The notes beneath the pieces were generated by a model. That model made no database searches, was not told the DNA's origin, and saw only the letters and a program-made list of their open reading frames with translations. This document shows positions 42,738 to 50,269 of a stretch of DNA of 64,000 nt, piece after piece. Made by a program: the position numbers and the translations under genes. How positions within the stretch are numbered: the stretch's first letter is position 1; each line of letters opens with the position of its first letter. Origin of the DNA: a virus; the IMG/VR virus record IMGVR_UViG_3300019888_000001, positions 1-64,000 of that record; one strand, given 5' to 3'.

Positions 42738-44149
42738 AGAAAGAATTTAGGACACCACCTCTAACACCAACGGGCGTATATCCTGTAAACGATCTCGACC
42801 GCGCAGCAAGGTTCGTGCAACACCTGAAGGGTGAAGCGCTGTATATCTCGTCTTGGAAACAGTGGGTAATTTGGGATGGCAAGCATTGGGCGCGCGATAT
42901 CACCGGTGGCGAAATCATGCGCCGAGCGATGCAAATACCGAAGATTCTGGAGGCAGAGGCTTCAGTTATCACTGATTCAGGGTTACATAAGAAAGCTATG
43001 ATGGCCGCACTCCTATCCGGTAACGAAGAACGGTTAACGAAGATGGTGAAGCTCGCAAGAAGTTTTCCAGAAGTCGACAAATCGGAGATGGTGTTTGACC
43101 AGAACCCGTGGATCGTTGGAGTCCAGAATGGTGTTATAGAGCTTCAGTCGAAACCATTTTTATTCAGACCTGCAAAACTAGAAGATTATGTATTACGGAA
43201 AATGAATGTTGAGTATGACGCGGTGGCTACCTGCGAGCCTTGGATGGATGCTATTCAATTAAGCCTGCCTAACCCCGCAGTCAGGAACTTTGTGCAGCGC
43301 GCGGTAGGTTACAGTATTACAGGAAGCGTCGCAGAGCAGATATGGTTTTTCATGTATGGGCACGGTCAGAACGGCAAATCTACCTTTATAGAAACGATTT
43401 CCGATATTCTTGGCGAGTATGCCCATAAAGCGCCAGCAAAGTTGTTTCTCCAAAACAAGCATGGCACAACGCCGGAAGGATCGATCGCGCAACTAAATGG
43501 CCGACGATTCGTGGTAGGCAGCGAGATTCCAGAATCTGCTCAATTGGCAGAAGGGCTTATTAAAGACTTAGCGTCCGATGACAAATTAAGTGGGCGCCTA
43601 TTGTATGAAAACGATCGGACCTTCGCGCCGACCCACCACCTGTGGTTAAGTGGAAATGTAAAACCGGTTATCAAGTCTACTGATTTAGGAACTTGGCGCC
43701 GAATTAAGCTTATCCCGTTCGACGTCACCATCCAAAATCGAGATCTGGAGATTAAAAATAAGCTCCGCGCCGTAGCGCCGGGTATACTCAATTGGGTTTT
43801 AGATGGCTGTAGGCAATGGCAAACCTCTGGTATGCAAGCCCCACCAGAAGTGGAAGTAGCTACCACAGGCTACCAAGAAGAAGAAGACCTGGCCGGGCAG
43901 TTCATTTCTGAGGTATGTATCTTAGATGAAGCGGAGCGTATTGCCAAAGGAGACCTTTATGCGGCTTTTAAGGCTTGGGCTATTTTAAATGGCGAAAATG
44001 AACGATATATACCTGGCATCAAGACATTTGGGAAGCGTATGAGCCGCCCTGGAATCCGGGAAATGCTCGATCCAGACCCTAAAAAGCGCACCCGAATGTG
44101 GGCCGGAATCAATCTAGCAGAGCCAGGCCGCTGGCCTAAACTGGCATAA
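42734..44149 (+). CDS. D5/P4-type superfamily 3 helicase
   Basis: 471 residues. Residues ~90-170 correspond to the D5_N region; Walker A MYGHGQNGKSTFIE at 209-216; Walker B region RRFVVGSEIPE; sensor 1 HHLWLSGNVKPVI and TWRRIKLIPF further on. C-terminal winged-helix-like segment (YAAFKAWAILNGE). Hexameric 3'-5' replicative helicase of the P4/D5 family, working with the PrimPol gene it overlaps. An inverted-repeat array follows directly. Confidence 0.88.
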   Translation: MKKEFRTPPLTPTGVYPVNDLDRAARFVQHLKGEALYISSWKQWVIWDGKHWARDITGGEIMRRAMQIPKILEAEASVITDSGLHKKAMMAALLSGNEERLTKMVKLARSFPEVDKSEMVFDQNPWIVGVQNGVIELQSKPFLFRPAKLEDYVLRKMNVEYDAVATCEPWMDAIQLSLPNPAVRNFVQRAVGYSITGSVAEQIWFFMYGHGQNGKSTFIETISDILGEYAHKAPAKLFLQNKHGTTPEGSIAQLNGRRFVVGSEIPESAQLAEGLIKDLASDDKLSGRLLYENDRTFAPTHHLWLSGNVKPVIKSTDLGTWRRIKLIPFDVTIQNRDLEIKNKLRAVAPGILNWVLDGCRQWQTSGMQAPPEVEVATTGYQEEEDLAGQFISEVCILDEAERIAKGDLYAAFKAWAILNGENERYIPGIKTFGKRMSRPGIREMLDPDPKKRTRMWAGINLAEPGRWPKLA

Positions 44150-44160
44150 ACGCCAAAAAC

Positions 44161-44262
44161 TGAACGATCCTGAACGATTTGAACGCATTTTTATAAACCC
44201 CCTTTACACCACCACCCTACACACACTTTTAGATAAGCCCTAATATCGTTCAGGATCGTTCA
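44161..44262 (+). repeat. 18-bp inverted repeat with internal direct repeats
   Basis: TGAACGATCCTGAACGAT at 44161-44178 and its exact complement at 44245-44262. Each arm holds two TGAACG units, and a third lies at 44180. The 66 nt between the arms are C-rich with very few G on this strand. It lies between the helicase and an HNH gene and fits a replication origin or an operator array. Confidence 0.65.
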
Positions 44263-44287
44263 CAAAGCCTTAAATGTGTAAAGAATT

Positions 44288-45208
44288 ATGACAAAAGAGC
44301 AAAAAGCTTCATATGCTCGGGCCCGGTACGCCGCCAACCCAGAGCGATTACGGGAGATCGGTAGGCTTTCTATGCAGAAGCGGCGCCTTGATCCTAAGAA
44401 GAGAGCGCAAATAAACGCGCAGCACCGAGAGTATCGTAAGCGCCACCCCGAATTGGTGCAGGCGCGACATAGATCTTGGTATCTAAGAGATACGGCCAGA
44501 ATTCTATCGCGGCATCGAGCCTATTATAGAAAAAATCGTGCTCGGTTAATAGCCCAGGGGGTTGTGCGCACGCGCAATCGTCGGCGAGCTGATCATGCCT
44601 TTCGCCTGCGACATGTATTAGCCAAGCGTATCTGGGCGGCTCTGCAACCTGGCATCAAGAAATCTATGCGCACCCGACAATTACTAGGCTGCACGCCTGC
44701 TGAGTTTAAAGCTTGGATTGAAGACCTGTTTCTTCCAGGCATGCGCTGGCAAAACCGTTCGTTATGGCACATTGACCATATCAAGCCTGTTAGCAGTTTC
44801 GATTTAACCACTGAATCAGGACAACGCGCGGCATTTCACTACTCAAACTTCCGCCCACTGTGGGCTCGTGATAACCTGAAAAAAGGCGCAAAACAAACTG
44901 TTGACATGACCGCGAATCAGGTTGATGATAAACACATGGATCAAAAATTTTTGGATGGTGCGGATTACGGTATTAAAAGCTACGCAGAAAAGAACTCGGG
45001 AAACGCCCCTGGTCTGAACAGTCCAGCCGGTGGATCTGCGGATCTCACGAAAGGCTGCAGATTGTCGGGCTGTGGTGGATCGGAACAATCGATTGATAGC
45101 GTGCAGGCGTCTTCGGATGTACTTCGTTTAATCAGTCAAGGTAGCGGTCCTGATTTAGGACCCGAATCAAAACGAATTAACTCTCCCGGCGCAACAGCGA
45201 AAAACTAA
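44288..45208 (+). CDS. HNH endonuclease fused in frame to a small phage gene
   Basis: 306 residues. Residues 1-200: Arg-rich arm, then LLGCTPAEFKAWIEDLFLPGMRW, LWHIDHIKPVSSFDLT and NFRPLWARDNLKKGAK, the same HNH type as 25429-26037. From Met217 on (MDQKFLDGADYGIKSYAEKN) the sequence changes to a Gly/Ser-rich 90-residue protein that has its own promoter and start inside the fusion. The nuclease therefore appears joined in frame to the 5' side of an existing gene. Confidence 0.8.
   Translation: MTKEQKASYARARYAANPERLREIGRLSMQKRRLDPKKRAQINAQHREYRKRHPELVQARHRSWYLRDTARILSRHRAYYRKNRARLIAQGVVRTRNRRRADHAFRLRHVLAKRIWAALQPGIKKSMRTRQLLGCTPAEFKAWIEDLFLPGMRWQNRSLWHIDHIKPVSSFDLTTESGQRAAFHYSNFRPLWARDNLKKGAKQTVDMTANQVDDKHMDQKFLDGADYGIKSYAEKNSGNAPGLNSPAGGSADLTKGCRLSGCGGSEQSIDSVQASSDVLRLISQGSGPDLGPESKRINSPGATAKN
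44901..44929 (+). promoter_or_regulatory. Promoter inside an HNH fusion gene
   Basis: TTGACA, 17-bp spacer, GATGAT, 6 nt before the in-frame internal ATG at 44936. The spacing equals that of the stand-alone leaderless promoters. Confidence 0.45.
44936..45208 (+). CDS. Small Gly/Ser-rich protein (internal start)
   Basis: 90 residues, MDQKFLDGADYGIKSYAEKN to SPGATAKN, the C-terminal part of the HNH fusion. It has a leaderless-type promoter and is followed by TAATG coupling to the next gene, which has similar Gly/Ser/Pro composition. Likely the original gene before the nuclease joined it. Confidence 0.45.
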   Translation: MDQKFLDGADYGIKSYAEKNSGNAPGLNSPAGGSADLTKGCRLSGCGGSEQSIDSVQASSDVLRLISQGSGPDLGPESKRINSPGATAKN

Positions 45209-45522
45209 TGGCACAAGAATATATTGAAGGATTTCAAACCGGCGATCCCCGGAAAGCTGCAACTACAGTAGGACCGGGCGAAAGATATCAAGCTCGCGGA
45301 GACACCAGTCCTCCGAGTTCGAATGAAGACGCAGCATTCCACGGTCTTACCCGAGGACAAGAAGGCTCGCCCAGCGGGAACCCATTCGGTATCGGCGACC
45401 CGAACAGCCCCCGCGATGTAATGAAAGTTATGGACACGGGCTCCGGCGTGGAAGAAGGCATCAGTTCGAAACCTGTAGCCACGTTCGGTCGTACCACAGG
45501 TAGATCGTTAGCCGGCGAATAA
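45208..45522 (+). CDS. Gly/Ser/Pro-rich protein, unknown
   Basis: 104 residues, low complexity and probably disordered (GDTSPPSSNEDAAFHG, SGNPFGIGDPNSPRDV). It starts in a TAATG overlap. No motif. The composition resembles the preceding gene, so the two may act together in the virion. Confidence 0.5.
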   Translation: MAQEYIEGFQTGDPRKAATTVGPGERYQARGDTSPPSSNEDAAFHGLTRGQEGSPSGNPFGIGDPNSPRDVMKVMDTGSGVEEGISSKPVATFGRTTGRSLAGE

Positions 45523-45525
45523 TTG

Positions 45526-45554
45526 TTGACAATTTTAGCGGTTTTTCGTAAAGT
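45526..45554 (+). promoter_or_regulatory. Promoter
   Basis: TTGACA, 17-bp spacer, TAAAGT, 10 nt before the ATG at 45565. Near-identical, spacer included, to the promoter at 32849-32877. Confidence 0.65.
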
Positions 45555-45564
45555 AAAAACACAG

Positions 45565-45750
45565 ATGAGAACATTAAAATATAGTCTTGCAGTGATTATT
45601 ATTTCAGTTGCCGCCGTCATTGCCGGAGTTGGTTTGATAAGCATCTTTGTTATATGGCCCTTCGGTGTCGTTATCCTGCCCGTCGTGGGCTTCGGGTCAG
45701 CTTTGTTGTGGGCGATTCAGTATATAATTAATTACGACTCACGTTTATAA
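45565..45750 (+). CDS. Membrane protein, unknown
   Basis: 61 residues with two or three hydrophobic helices (YSLAVIIISVAAVIAGVGL, VIWPFGVVILPVVGFG). The start follows from the promoter position. Confidence 0.55.
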   Translation: MRTLKYSLAVIIISVAAVIAGVGLISIFVIWPFGVVILPVVGFGSALLWAIQYIINYDSRL

Positions 45751-45752
45751 AA

Positions 45753-46064
45753 ATGATTGGAACCTGGAAAATTGAGCCGCGATACTGGCCTGAACTGCTT
45801 GGGAAAGCCCCTGTCCCGGTAGAAACCGATCCGAAAACCGAAACCAAACCCCAGAAGCCTTTGTTCCATGGCCCATTATGGCAGACCACTAAGATGTGCC
45901 TTCAATGCCGAAAAGCCAAAGTTACAGGGAAAGCTAAATTCTGCGCACTCTGCACGAAAGCTCGCAACGCCCGGGCGGCTCGTAAATCGTATAAAAAGCT
46001 TAATCCTCATAAGTTGGTCACAGGCCCCCTTCAGTATGAGGCACTTACAACTGACCAAAATTGA
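45753..46064 (+). CDS. Zinc-ribbon protein, unknown
   Basis: 103 residues. MCLQCRKAKVTGKAKFCALC gives two CxxC pairs, followed by a strongly basic helix (ARNARAARKSYKKLN). Likely binds zinc and perhaps nucleic acid. The Pro/Glu/Lys-rich N-terminal part is flexible. Confidence 0.55.
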   Translation: MIGTWKIEPRYWPELLGKAPVPVETDPKTETKPQKPLFHGPLWQTTKMCLQCRKAKVTGKAKFCALCTKARNARAARKSYKKLNPHKLVTGPLQYEALTTDQN

Positions 46065-46089
46065 ATCCGCTATGTTGACCCTCTAATAT
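46061..46089 (+). promoter_or_regulatory. Promoter
   Basis: TTGAAT, 17-bp spacer, TAATAT, 12 nt before the ATG at 46102. The -35 overlaps the stop of the zinc-ribbon gene. Confidence 0.4.
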
Positions 46090-46101
46090 GAAGAATAGTA
46101 T

Positions 46102-46398
46102 ATGGAGCGGCATTCAGTAACCTCGACAGGGGGGTCGTCTCCTTGTGAACTGGATCCGATGTATCAAAAGATCCTGCAGTCGTTGAGGTTAGCTACGTTT
46201 GCTGACCAAGAACAATTTCCTAACGCGTATTTGGATAAGCTCGCACGAAACCTTCGAACCGATTTTCAGCACGAATTAGACGCCTGGAAAGCGTTGCTGA
46301 GCGCCGATAATCAGGCCGGCGACACACCTGATCCTTATCCTGATCCTAATATTAAATACACCTTCCATGCTGATATTGGGCTCCTACCTAACGACTAA
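46102..46398 (+). CDS. Hypothetical protein
   Basis: 98 residues, helical middle part (YLDKLARNLRTDFQHELDAWKALLS) and a Pro/Asp-rich end. No family. Confidence 0.5.
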   Translation: MERHSVTSTGGSSPCELDPMYQKILQSLRLATFADQEQFPNAYLDKLARNLRTDFQHELDAWKALLSADNQAGDTPDPYPDPNIKYTFHADIGLLPND

Positions 46399-46399
46399 T

Positions 46400-47404
46400 A
46401 TGAACAAACTAATAACCATAATCCTAACATACCTGGCCATTTCAGTGCAAGCTTCACACGCACTCACAGTCCTCTGGCCTACAGGCGGCGGAGGTACCCA
46501 TGTTGTAACCCTAAACATAGATGGCAACGGGCCTATTATTACTAGTCCTGTTCCAGGCTCGATTTTAACCTCGTCGACGGTTAACTTTTACTGGAAACCG
46601 AAAACCGGTAGTACATTTCCAGCTTATTATGCCGCGGTCGGCGTCCCGTCTAACCTTACGAAATATTTTCAGCAGTTGTTTATTAAAGACCCGTTTACGG
46701 TAAGCGGCCTTCCTACTACTTGTGGGCAAACAATTGTCGTCACAGTCTGCGGTGGTGATCCGGAGTGTACCCAATACACGTATCATACAAAGGCTTGCCC
46801 GACGCCAACACCCACGCCAAAACCTACCCCAACTGCCACACCTACCCCAACTGCCACACCTACCCCAGCTCCGACAGCAACGCCAACTGCGACGCCCGCA
46901 CCTACCCCAGCTCCGACAGCAACGCCAACTGCGACGCCCGCACCTACCCCCGCGACGAACTGCACGTTCACTCAAGGCTATTGGTCTACGCACGGCCCGG
47001 TCGACTGTAATCCTTCGGACGGCACTGATTTGTGGCCAGTGAAGTCTCTCACATTTGGCACAGTAACTTACAGTGAGTCGCAGTTGTGTGCGATTATGAA
47101 TACTCCAGTTATGGGTAATGGATTGATTGATCTAGCTCACCAACTGATTGCTGCCGAGTTAAATATCGCGAACGGTGCAGACCCCTCCGTGATTAGCGCG
47201 ACGATCAGTTTGGCAAACACGATGATCGGAAATCTTGTTATCGGTAGCGCTTCGTTACCCACGAGTCAGACATCGCCGCTGGTGGTCGCGCTTGATGCGT
47301 GGAACACCGGCACGGCTGGGCCTGGCCACTGCCCCACAATCGCCACCACCGAGCCGCTGATGTTCGACACCTGCCCTGTGGTCACACCTACACCAACACC
47401 GTGA
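46400..47404 (+). CDS. Secreted Pro/Thr-repeat protein with GYW domain
   Basis: 334 residues: signal peptide (MNKLITIILTYLAISVQASHA), an Ig-like beta domain with Cys pairs, a ~55-residue Pro/Thr/Ala linker, then NCTFTQGYWSTHGP. The 'CTFTQGYWxxH' start is the pattern of a domain seen in bacterial exported and surface proteins. The linker DNA contains a perfect 42-bp tandem duplication (46859-46900 and 46901-46942). A phage-encoded secreted adhesin or cell-surface modifier is plausible; it may also have been acquired from a host. Confidence 0.65.
   Translation: MNKLITIILTYLAISVQASHALTVLWPTGGGGTHVVTLNIDGNGPIITSPVPGSILTSSTVNFYWKPKTGSTFPAYYAAVGVPSNLTKYFQQLFIKDPFTVSGLPTTCGQTIVVTVCGGDPECTQYTYHTKACPTPTPTPKPTPTATPTPTATPTPAPTATPTATPAPTPAPTATPTATPAPTPATNCTFTQGYWSTHGPVDCNPSDGTDLWPVKSLTFGTVTYSESQLCAIMNTPVMGNGLIDLAHQLIAAELNIANGADPSVISATISLANTMIGNLVIGSASLPTSQTSPLVVALDAWNTGTAGPGHCPTIATTEPLMFDTCPVVTPTPTP
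46859..46942 (+). repeat. Perfect 42-bp tandem repeat (two copies)
   Basis: Codes for Pro/Thr/Ala linker residues in the secreted protein. The copies are identical, so the duplication is recent and the linker length is probably variable. Confidence 0.8.
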
Positions 47405-47465
47405 ATGAAACCCTGCAACAAGACAACCTGCCTCCCGAACCACCGGTCGCTTATTTCGTGAAACA

Positions 47466-47684
47466 ATGAAAATGAAAATGAACCAGAAACCCGAAGACCA
47501 GAAAAAACTTACCCAACAACAAGCTGTAATTGAAGTCGCGGCTGTTTTGGGGAAGGCATCACTCCAACTTTACCGTAGTGGTTACAGCGCGCTTGCGATA
47601 GAATGTGAAAGCGCAATTCAAAAATTACGGGATTGCGAAATCCCGCAGAATTTATTTTTGGACCGGAGTTTACAGGAGCGATAA
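47466..47684 (+). CDS. Small helical protein, unknown
   Basis: 72 residues, Lys/Gln-rich start, then an amphipathic helix (QAVIEVAAVLGKASLQLYRSG). Coupled to the next gene by TAATG. Confidence 0.5.
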   Translation: MKMKMNQKPEDQKKLTQQQAVIEVAAVLGKASLQLYRSGYSALAIECESAIQKLRDCEIPQNLFLDRSLQER

Positions 47685-47896
47685 TGCTATCCCTAAAAAT
47701 TAGTCTTTTTTTAGAGAAGATTCACCCTTGGCTAAAGCGAAATGAGTGTGTTTGGCTGGCTGGCGTAGTTTTACAATGGCGGCTAAAACTTTGCGTATAC
47801 AATCTTAATCTTATGCTGAAAGAATTACGTGAGCAACCCGCCCAAATAATCCGTTCGAACAACGGGTCCCAACATCAAAGAAGTCCTCTGATATGA
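47684..47896 (+). CDS. Small protein, unknown
   Basis: 70 residues, one hydrophobic stretch (NECVWLAGVVLQWRLKLCVY). Begins in a TAATG overlap. Confidence 0.45.
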   Translation: MLSLKISLFLEKIHPWLKRNECVWLAGVVLQWRLKLCVYNLNLMLKELREQPAQIIRSNNGSQHQRSPLI

Positions 47897-47914
47897 TAGT
47901 ACCTCAGTCCCATA

Positions 47915-48145
47915 ATGGTTAGCGGTTTCTCGCAATCCAAGAGAAAGATGAGAACAAAAGGTTACTTTTTTGAACCATTTAGCAACGTAATTTGCCGCCC
48001 GCGCATTATTATAAATCGGCGTATGTTCTGTTGCGATGTAAGTTACGATACGAAATTTCATGTTAGCTTTTATAAAATGGAATTTGTTCGCAATTTTAAG
48101 CGCCCGAATGGGGAAATATATACAGGCTGGCAGAAGAAATTATGA
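47915..48145 (+). CDS. Small basic protein, unknown
   Basis: 76 residues (or 65 from MRTKGYFFEPFSNVICRP). The ATGA junction with the next gene supports this strand over the antisense frame of similar length. It shares the starting residues MVSGF with an internal stretch of the next protein. Confidence 0.45.
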   Translation: MVSGFSQSKRKMRTKGYFFEPFSNVICRPRIIINRRMFCCDVSYDTKFHVSFYKMEFVRNFKRPNGEIYTGWQKKL

Positions 48146-48396
48146 TATTACCCGATAGCAAAATAATGGTAAGCGGTTTCGCGTATGGCGTTCTAGACGG
48201 CAAGCGAGCAGACGCGGAAACAAAAGCCGAGACTACTCTGCGAATTTTAACCTTCCAAGACAAAGAAAGTGCGATGCAGTTTCAGTTCGCTTTTTCTGTT
48301 GACGAATATGAAAAGTTTCAGGAAGTTATACAAGATAAGAAAATTGTACCTGCGTCAATAATGCCGCCGGTACCAGCGAAAGGACGATCAGTATGA
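48142..48396 (+). CDS. Hypothetical protein
   Basis: 84 residues, alpha/beta (ILTFQDKESAMQFQFAFSVDEYEKFQEVIQ). No family. ATGA overlaps on both sides. Confidence 0.5.
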   Translation: MILPDSKIMVSGFAYGVLDGKRADAETKAETTLRILTFQDKESAMQFQFAFSVDEYEKFQEVIQDKKIVPASIMPPVPAKGRSV

Positions 48397-48671
48397 ATAA
48401 AATAATCAGTATGATAATGGCAGTAGCAATACTGCTCCCAGTCGGCGCGATGGCCGGCGGACGACACGAAGGCACTCATCATGGCTCACGCGGCGGGGAA
48501 CGCCACGAAGGCGGCGAACGTCATGAAGGTTTTCGCGGTCATTTCCGTGGCGATCGCGGTCATTTCCGACATGGAGGCTTTATAGGCGAAATCATTATTC
48601 TCGATGATGGGTGCTGGACCTGGGATGGATTCCAGTGGGTTGCTTATGTAGACTGCGGCGATCTCGATTAA
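48393..48671 (+). CDS. Secreted His/Gly-rich protein
   Basis: 92 residues. Signal peptide MNKIISMIMAVAILLPVGAMA, then a ~45-residue region with repeated RHEG/GHFR units rich in His, Arg and Gly, and a short ordered end with two Cys (DDGCWTWDGFQWVAYVDCG). The His-rich part could bind metal or nucleic acid in the periplasm. No known family. Confidence 0.55.
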   Translation: MNKIISMIMAVAILLPVGAMAGGRHEGTHHGSRGGERHEGGERHEGFRGHFRGDRGHFRHGGFIGEIIILDDGCWTWDGFQWVAYVDCGDLD

Positions 48672-48850
48672 TGTATAAAAAGAAAAAGTATTCGTTGCAT
48701 CTGAAGAAAGCGCATGAAGTGAAAAGTGCGGCGGACGCTCATCTTGCTCTACAGAAACTCTGGGAGCATAATGCTTTGAGCACGCGGCATTCTCGTGTTA
48801 CTATTCAACAGCAGGATGGACAAGTTCGGTTTAAGTCGCCACGCTCATAA
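48671..48850 (+). CDS. Small basic protein overlapping a tRNA gene
   Basis: 59 residues starting in a TAATG overlap with the previous gene. The first ~46 residues are a helical Lys/His-rich protein; the last 13 (QQDGQVRFKSPRS) are simply the translated first half of the tRNA-Met gene. The original 3' end was probably replaced when the tRNA arrived. Confidence 0.5.
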   Translation: MYKKKKYSLHLKKAHEVKSAADAHLALQKLWEHNALSTRHSRVTIQQQDGQVRFKSPRS

Positions 48851-48890
48851 CGTGGAGAATTCGTGGGTTCAAATCCCACTCCTGCAACCA
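48810..48890 (+). tRNA. tRNA-Met (anticodon CAT)
   Basis: Acceptor pairs GCAGGA with TCCTGC (first position A-A unpaired), a short D stem GAC/GTC, anticodon stem CCACG/CGTGG with loop CTCATAA (anticodon CAT), a 7-nt variable region, T arm GTGGG-TTCAAAT-CCCAC, discriminator A and an encoded CCA. CAT may read Met or, if modified, Ile. No other complete tRNA was found. Confidence 0.85.
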
Positions 48891-48898
48891 AATGAAAT

Positions 48899-48926
48899 TT
48901 GACAAGGAAGGATGACGGCTTAGACT
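48899..48926 (+). promoter_or_regulatory. Promoter, leaderless type
   Basis: TTGACA, 16-bp spacer, TAGACT, 5 nt before the ATG at 48932; it begins 8 nt after the tRNA CCA end. Confidence 0.5.
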
Positions 48927-48931
48927 TAATT

Positions 48932-49063
48932 ATGAAGACAATAAGATTAGTTGTTGCAACGGTTTTATGTTTGCTTAGCACAACCATGGTGGCATCTGCA
49001 GGCTTGATGAGCTGGATTTACAGCGCTTGCTGGAGTGCCGGATGGTGTGGTGTTAAATGGTAA
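48932..49063 (+). CDS. Small secreted protein
   Basis: 43 residues. Signal peptide (MKTIRLVVATVLCLLSTTMVASA) followed by a 20-residue Trp/Cys-rich peptide (WIYSACWSAGWCGVKW). Two Cys could form a disulphide. The mature peptide is unusually short; an exported toxin-like or membrane-active role is only a guess. Confidence 0.5.
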   Translation: MKTIRLVVATVLCLLSTTMVASAGLMSWIYSACWSAGWCGVKW

Positions 49064-49071
49064 ATAGTTGT

Positions 49072-49191
49072 ATGACACCAGAACAGTTTAAAGTCGTTTT
49101 AATGTTATTGGTTAACATTGAAATGCTGCTAGCTGGGTTACTCCTGGTAGGAATTTTGAAGGGTAGTCCACCTAAAACGCCCTTTAAATGA
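49072..49191 (+). CDS. Small membrane protein
   Basis: 39 residues with one membrane helix (VVLMLLVNIEMLLAGLLLVG). ATGA overlap with the next gene. Confidence 0.5.
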   Translation: MTPEQFKVVLMLLVNIEMLLAGLLLVGILKGSPPKTPFK

Positions 49192-49433
49192 GGTTTATAA
49201 CCGCTACCACCTACTCATCTTCTAATGGATATCTGGCTGAGCAGGGTCCACTACAGCATAATGTAGTAGGGCGCTGCGGAGTCTGTGGGAGAAATGTTAT
49301 CTCGCCGCAGATATGGGGCGGCTCTGCGCCAGTTTCGGAATGGTGCCAGAATTGTGGACGGACAGCAAAACCTATAGGAATTCAGTTTCCTCCGCTTCGA
49401 GATATGTTTGACAAACCTGAAAAGCCCACTTAA
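49188..49433 (+). CDS. Zinc-ribbon protein, unknown
   Basis: 81 residues with CGVCGRN and WCQNCGR, a four-Cys zinc ribbon. Otherwise unknown. Confidence 0.5.
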   Translation: MRFITATTYSSSNGYLAEQGPLQHNVVGRCGVCGRNVISPQIWGGSAPVSEWCQNCGRTAKPIGIQFPPLRDMFDKPEKPT

Positions 49434-49441
49434 ACTACGAC

Positions 49442-49606
49442 ATGATAATCCTAAGTGCAGTCATAGTAGCAGTTATTGGGCTATTGATGTACGCGCTTTG
49501 TACTAACCCTAAACTCCAAGAAATCGGGCGAATCGCATTCTTTTGCGGATTGCTCGCAGCTTTACTTGGTGGCGGGGGAGCAGAGCTAGGCGCGCACATT
49601 CGATAA
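49442..49606 (+). CDS. Membrane protein with two helices
   Basis: 54 residues: IILSAVIVAVIGLLMYAL and IAFFCGLLAALLGGGGA. It immediately precedes the beta-rich paralogue gene. Confidence 0.5.
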   Translation: MIILSAVIVAVIGLLMYALCTNPKLQEIGRIAFFCGLLAALLGGGGAELGAHIR

Positions 49607-49607
49607 C

Positions 49608-49979
49608 ATGGATGAAGTACAAAGAGTAACCGCAGGACCAGGTGCCGATCAACAGCGGCTTTTTCAAGTTTGTTCTAGCGGTGGGATTGACACTACGACT
49701 AGCGGCGCGCAAGCTATTCGAACTACTAATACTGGCCAAACTTTCTATATTACCGATATTTCTATTACTGCTGATTATGCAGGTAATGCCACAAAATTAA
49801 TCCAACTTGAGATTTCTGGCGGGGTTATCGTGTTTGAAGCTTATGTAAGTACGACGGCGCCAATAGATATGCCAGGGCTTGAAACACAGATTCAAGTTCC
49901 AAGTAATAGTGTTCTCGCGATTAAGTGGGGCGCGCAGGCCGGGCACATTGCTTTCTTTATCTCAGGTTACGAAGATTAA
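49608..49979 (+). CDS. Small beta-rich protein, paralogue of 30365-30793
   Basis: 123 residues; shares TF(Y/F)ITDI, (L/V)IQLE/K..GGVIVFEAY and AFFISGYED with the 30365 protein in the same order. It converges on a minus-strand gene with a 4-nt overlap. A DUF3309-like gene lies nearby here, as at the first copy. Confidence 0.6.
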   Translation: MDEVQRVTAGPGADQQRLFQVCSSGGIDTTTSGAQAIRTTNTGQTFYITDISITADYAGNATKLIQLEISGGVIVFEAYVSTTAPIDMPGLETQIQVPSNSVLAIKWGAQAGHIAFFISGYED

Positions 49980-50269
49980 GGTTTTGTAGGTGTAGCGGCA
50001 GCTGCAGGAGTGTTAACCGAAGCGTTGAAATTTGGCGCTACGAGCGGTGGATACTGAATAGCCAGGCGATGTAACTCTCTTTCGAGTTTTGGTACATCTG
50101 CTTCCATTTTTGAAAAAGTTGCAAATAATGTATGAATTGATAGAAGCGCCCATGTGAGTAGGGTGCAAGCAAGACTTCCGAAAATTGTAGTAAGCACGCT
50201 GTTGACGTTTATCTCCAAATCCCAGATCCTAAACAATCCGTGTTGAACTGCGTGTCGATGTCTAGGCAT
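49976..50269 (-). CDS. Single-pass membrane protein
   Basis: 97 residues: membrane helix VLTTIFGSLACTLLTWALL then a coiled segment (KMEADVPKLERELHRLAIQ) and a Pro/Ala-rich tail. The plan resembles small phage membrane proteins of the DUF2730 sort. Its start overlaps the stop of the DUF3309-like gene by one base. Confidence 0.5.
   Translation of the reverse strand: MPRHRHAVQHGLFRIWDLEINVNSVLTTIFGSLACTLLTWALLSIHTLFATFSKMEADVPKLERELHRLAIQYPPLVAPNFNASVNTPAAAATPTKP

Noticed and set aside
17493-45208. Group I introns or inteins as carriers of the nucleases
   Set aside because: No split host gene with intron-core or splicing motifs was seen; the nuclease genes stand alone or are fused.
46565-46993. 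Several open frames on both strands over the Pro/Thr linker
   Set aside because: Repetitive codons keep all frames open; only the frame with signal peptide and GYW domain is coherent.
47825-48061. 78-codon minus-strand frame
   Set aside because: The + strand gene here has ATGA coupling to the next gene; no promoter or neighbour supports the minus strand.
48805-48987. Minus-strand 60-codon frame containing GVGFEPTNSPRYE
   Set aside because: This is the well-known false translation of an antisense tRNA T-arm.
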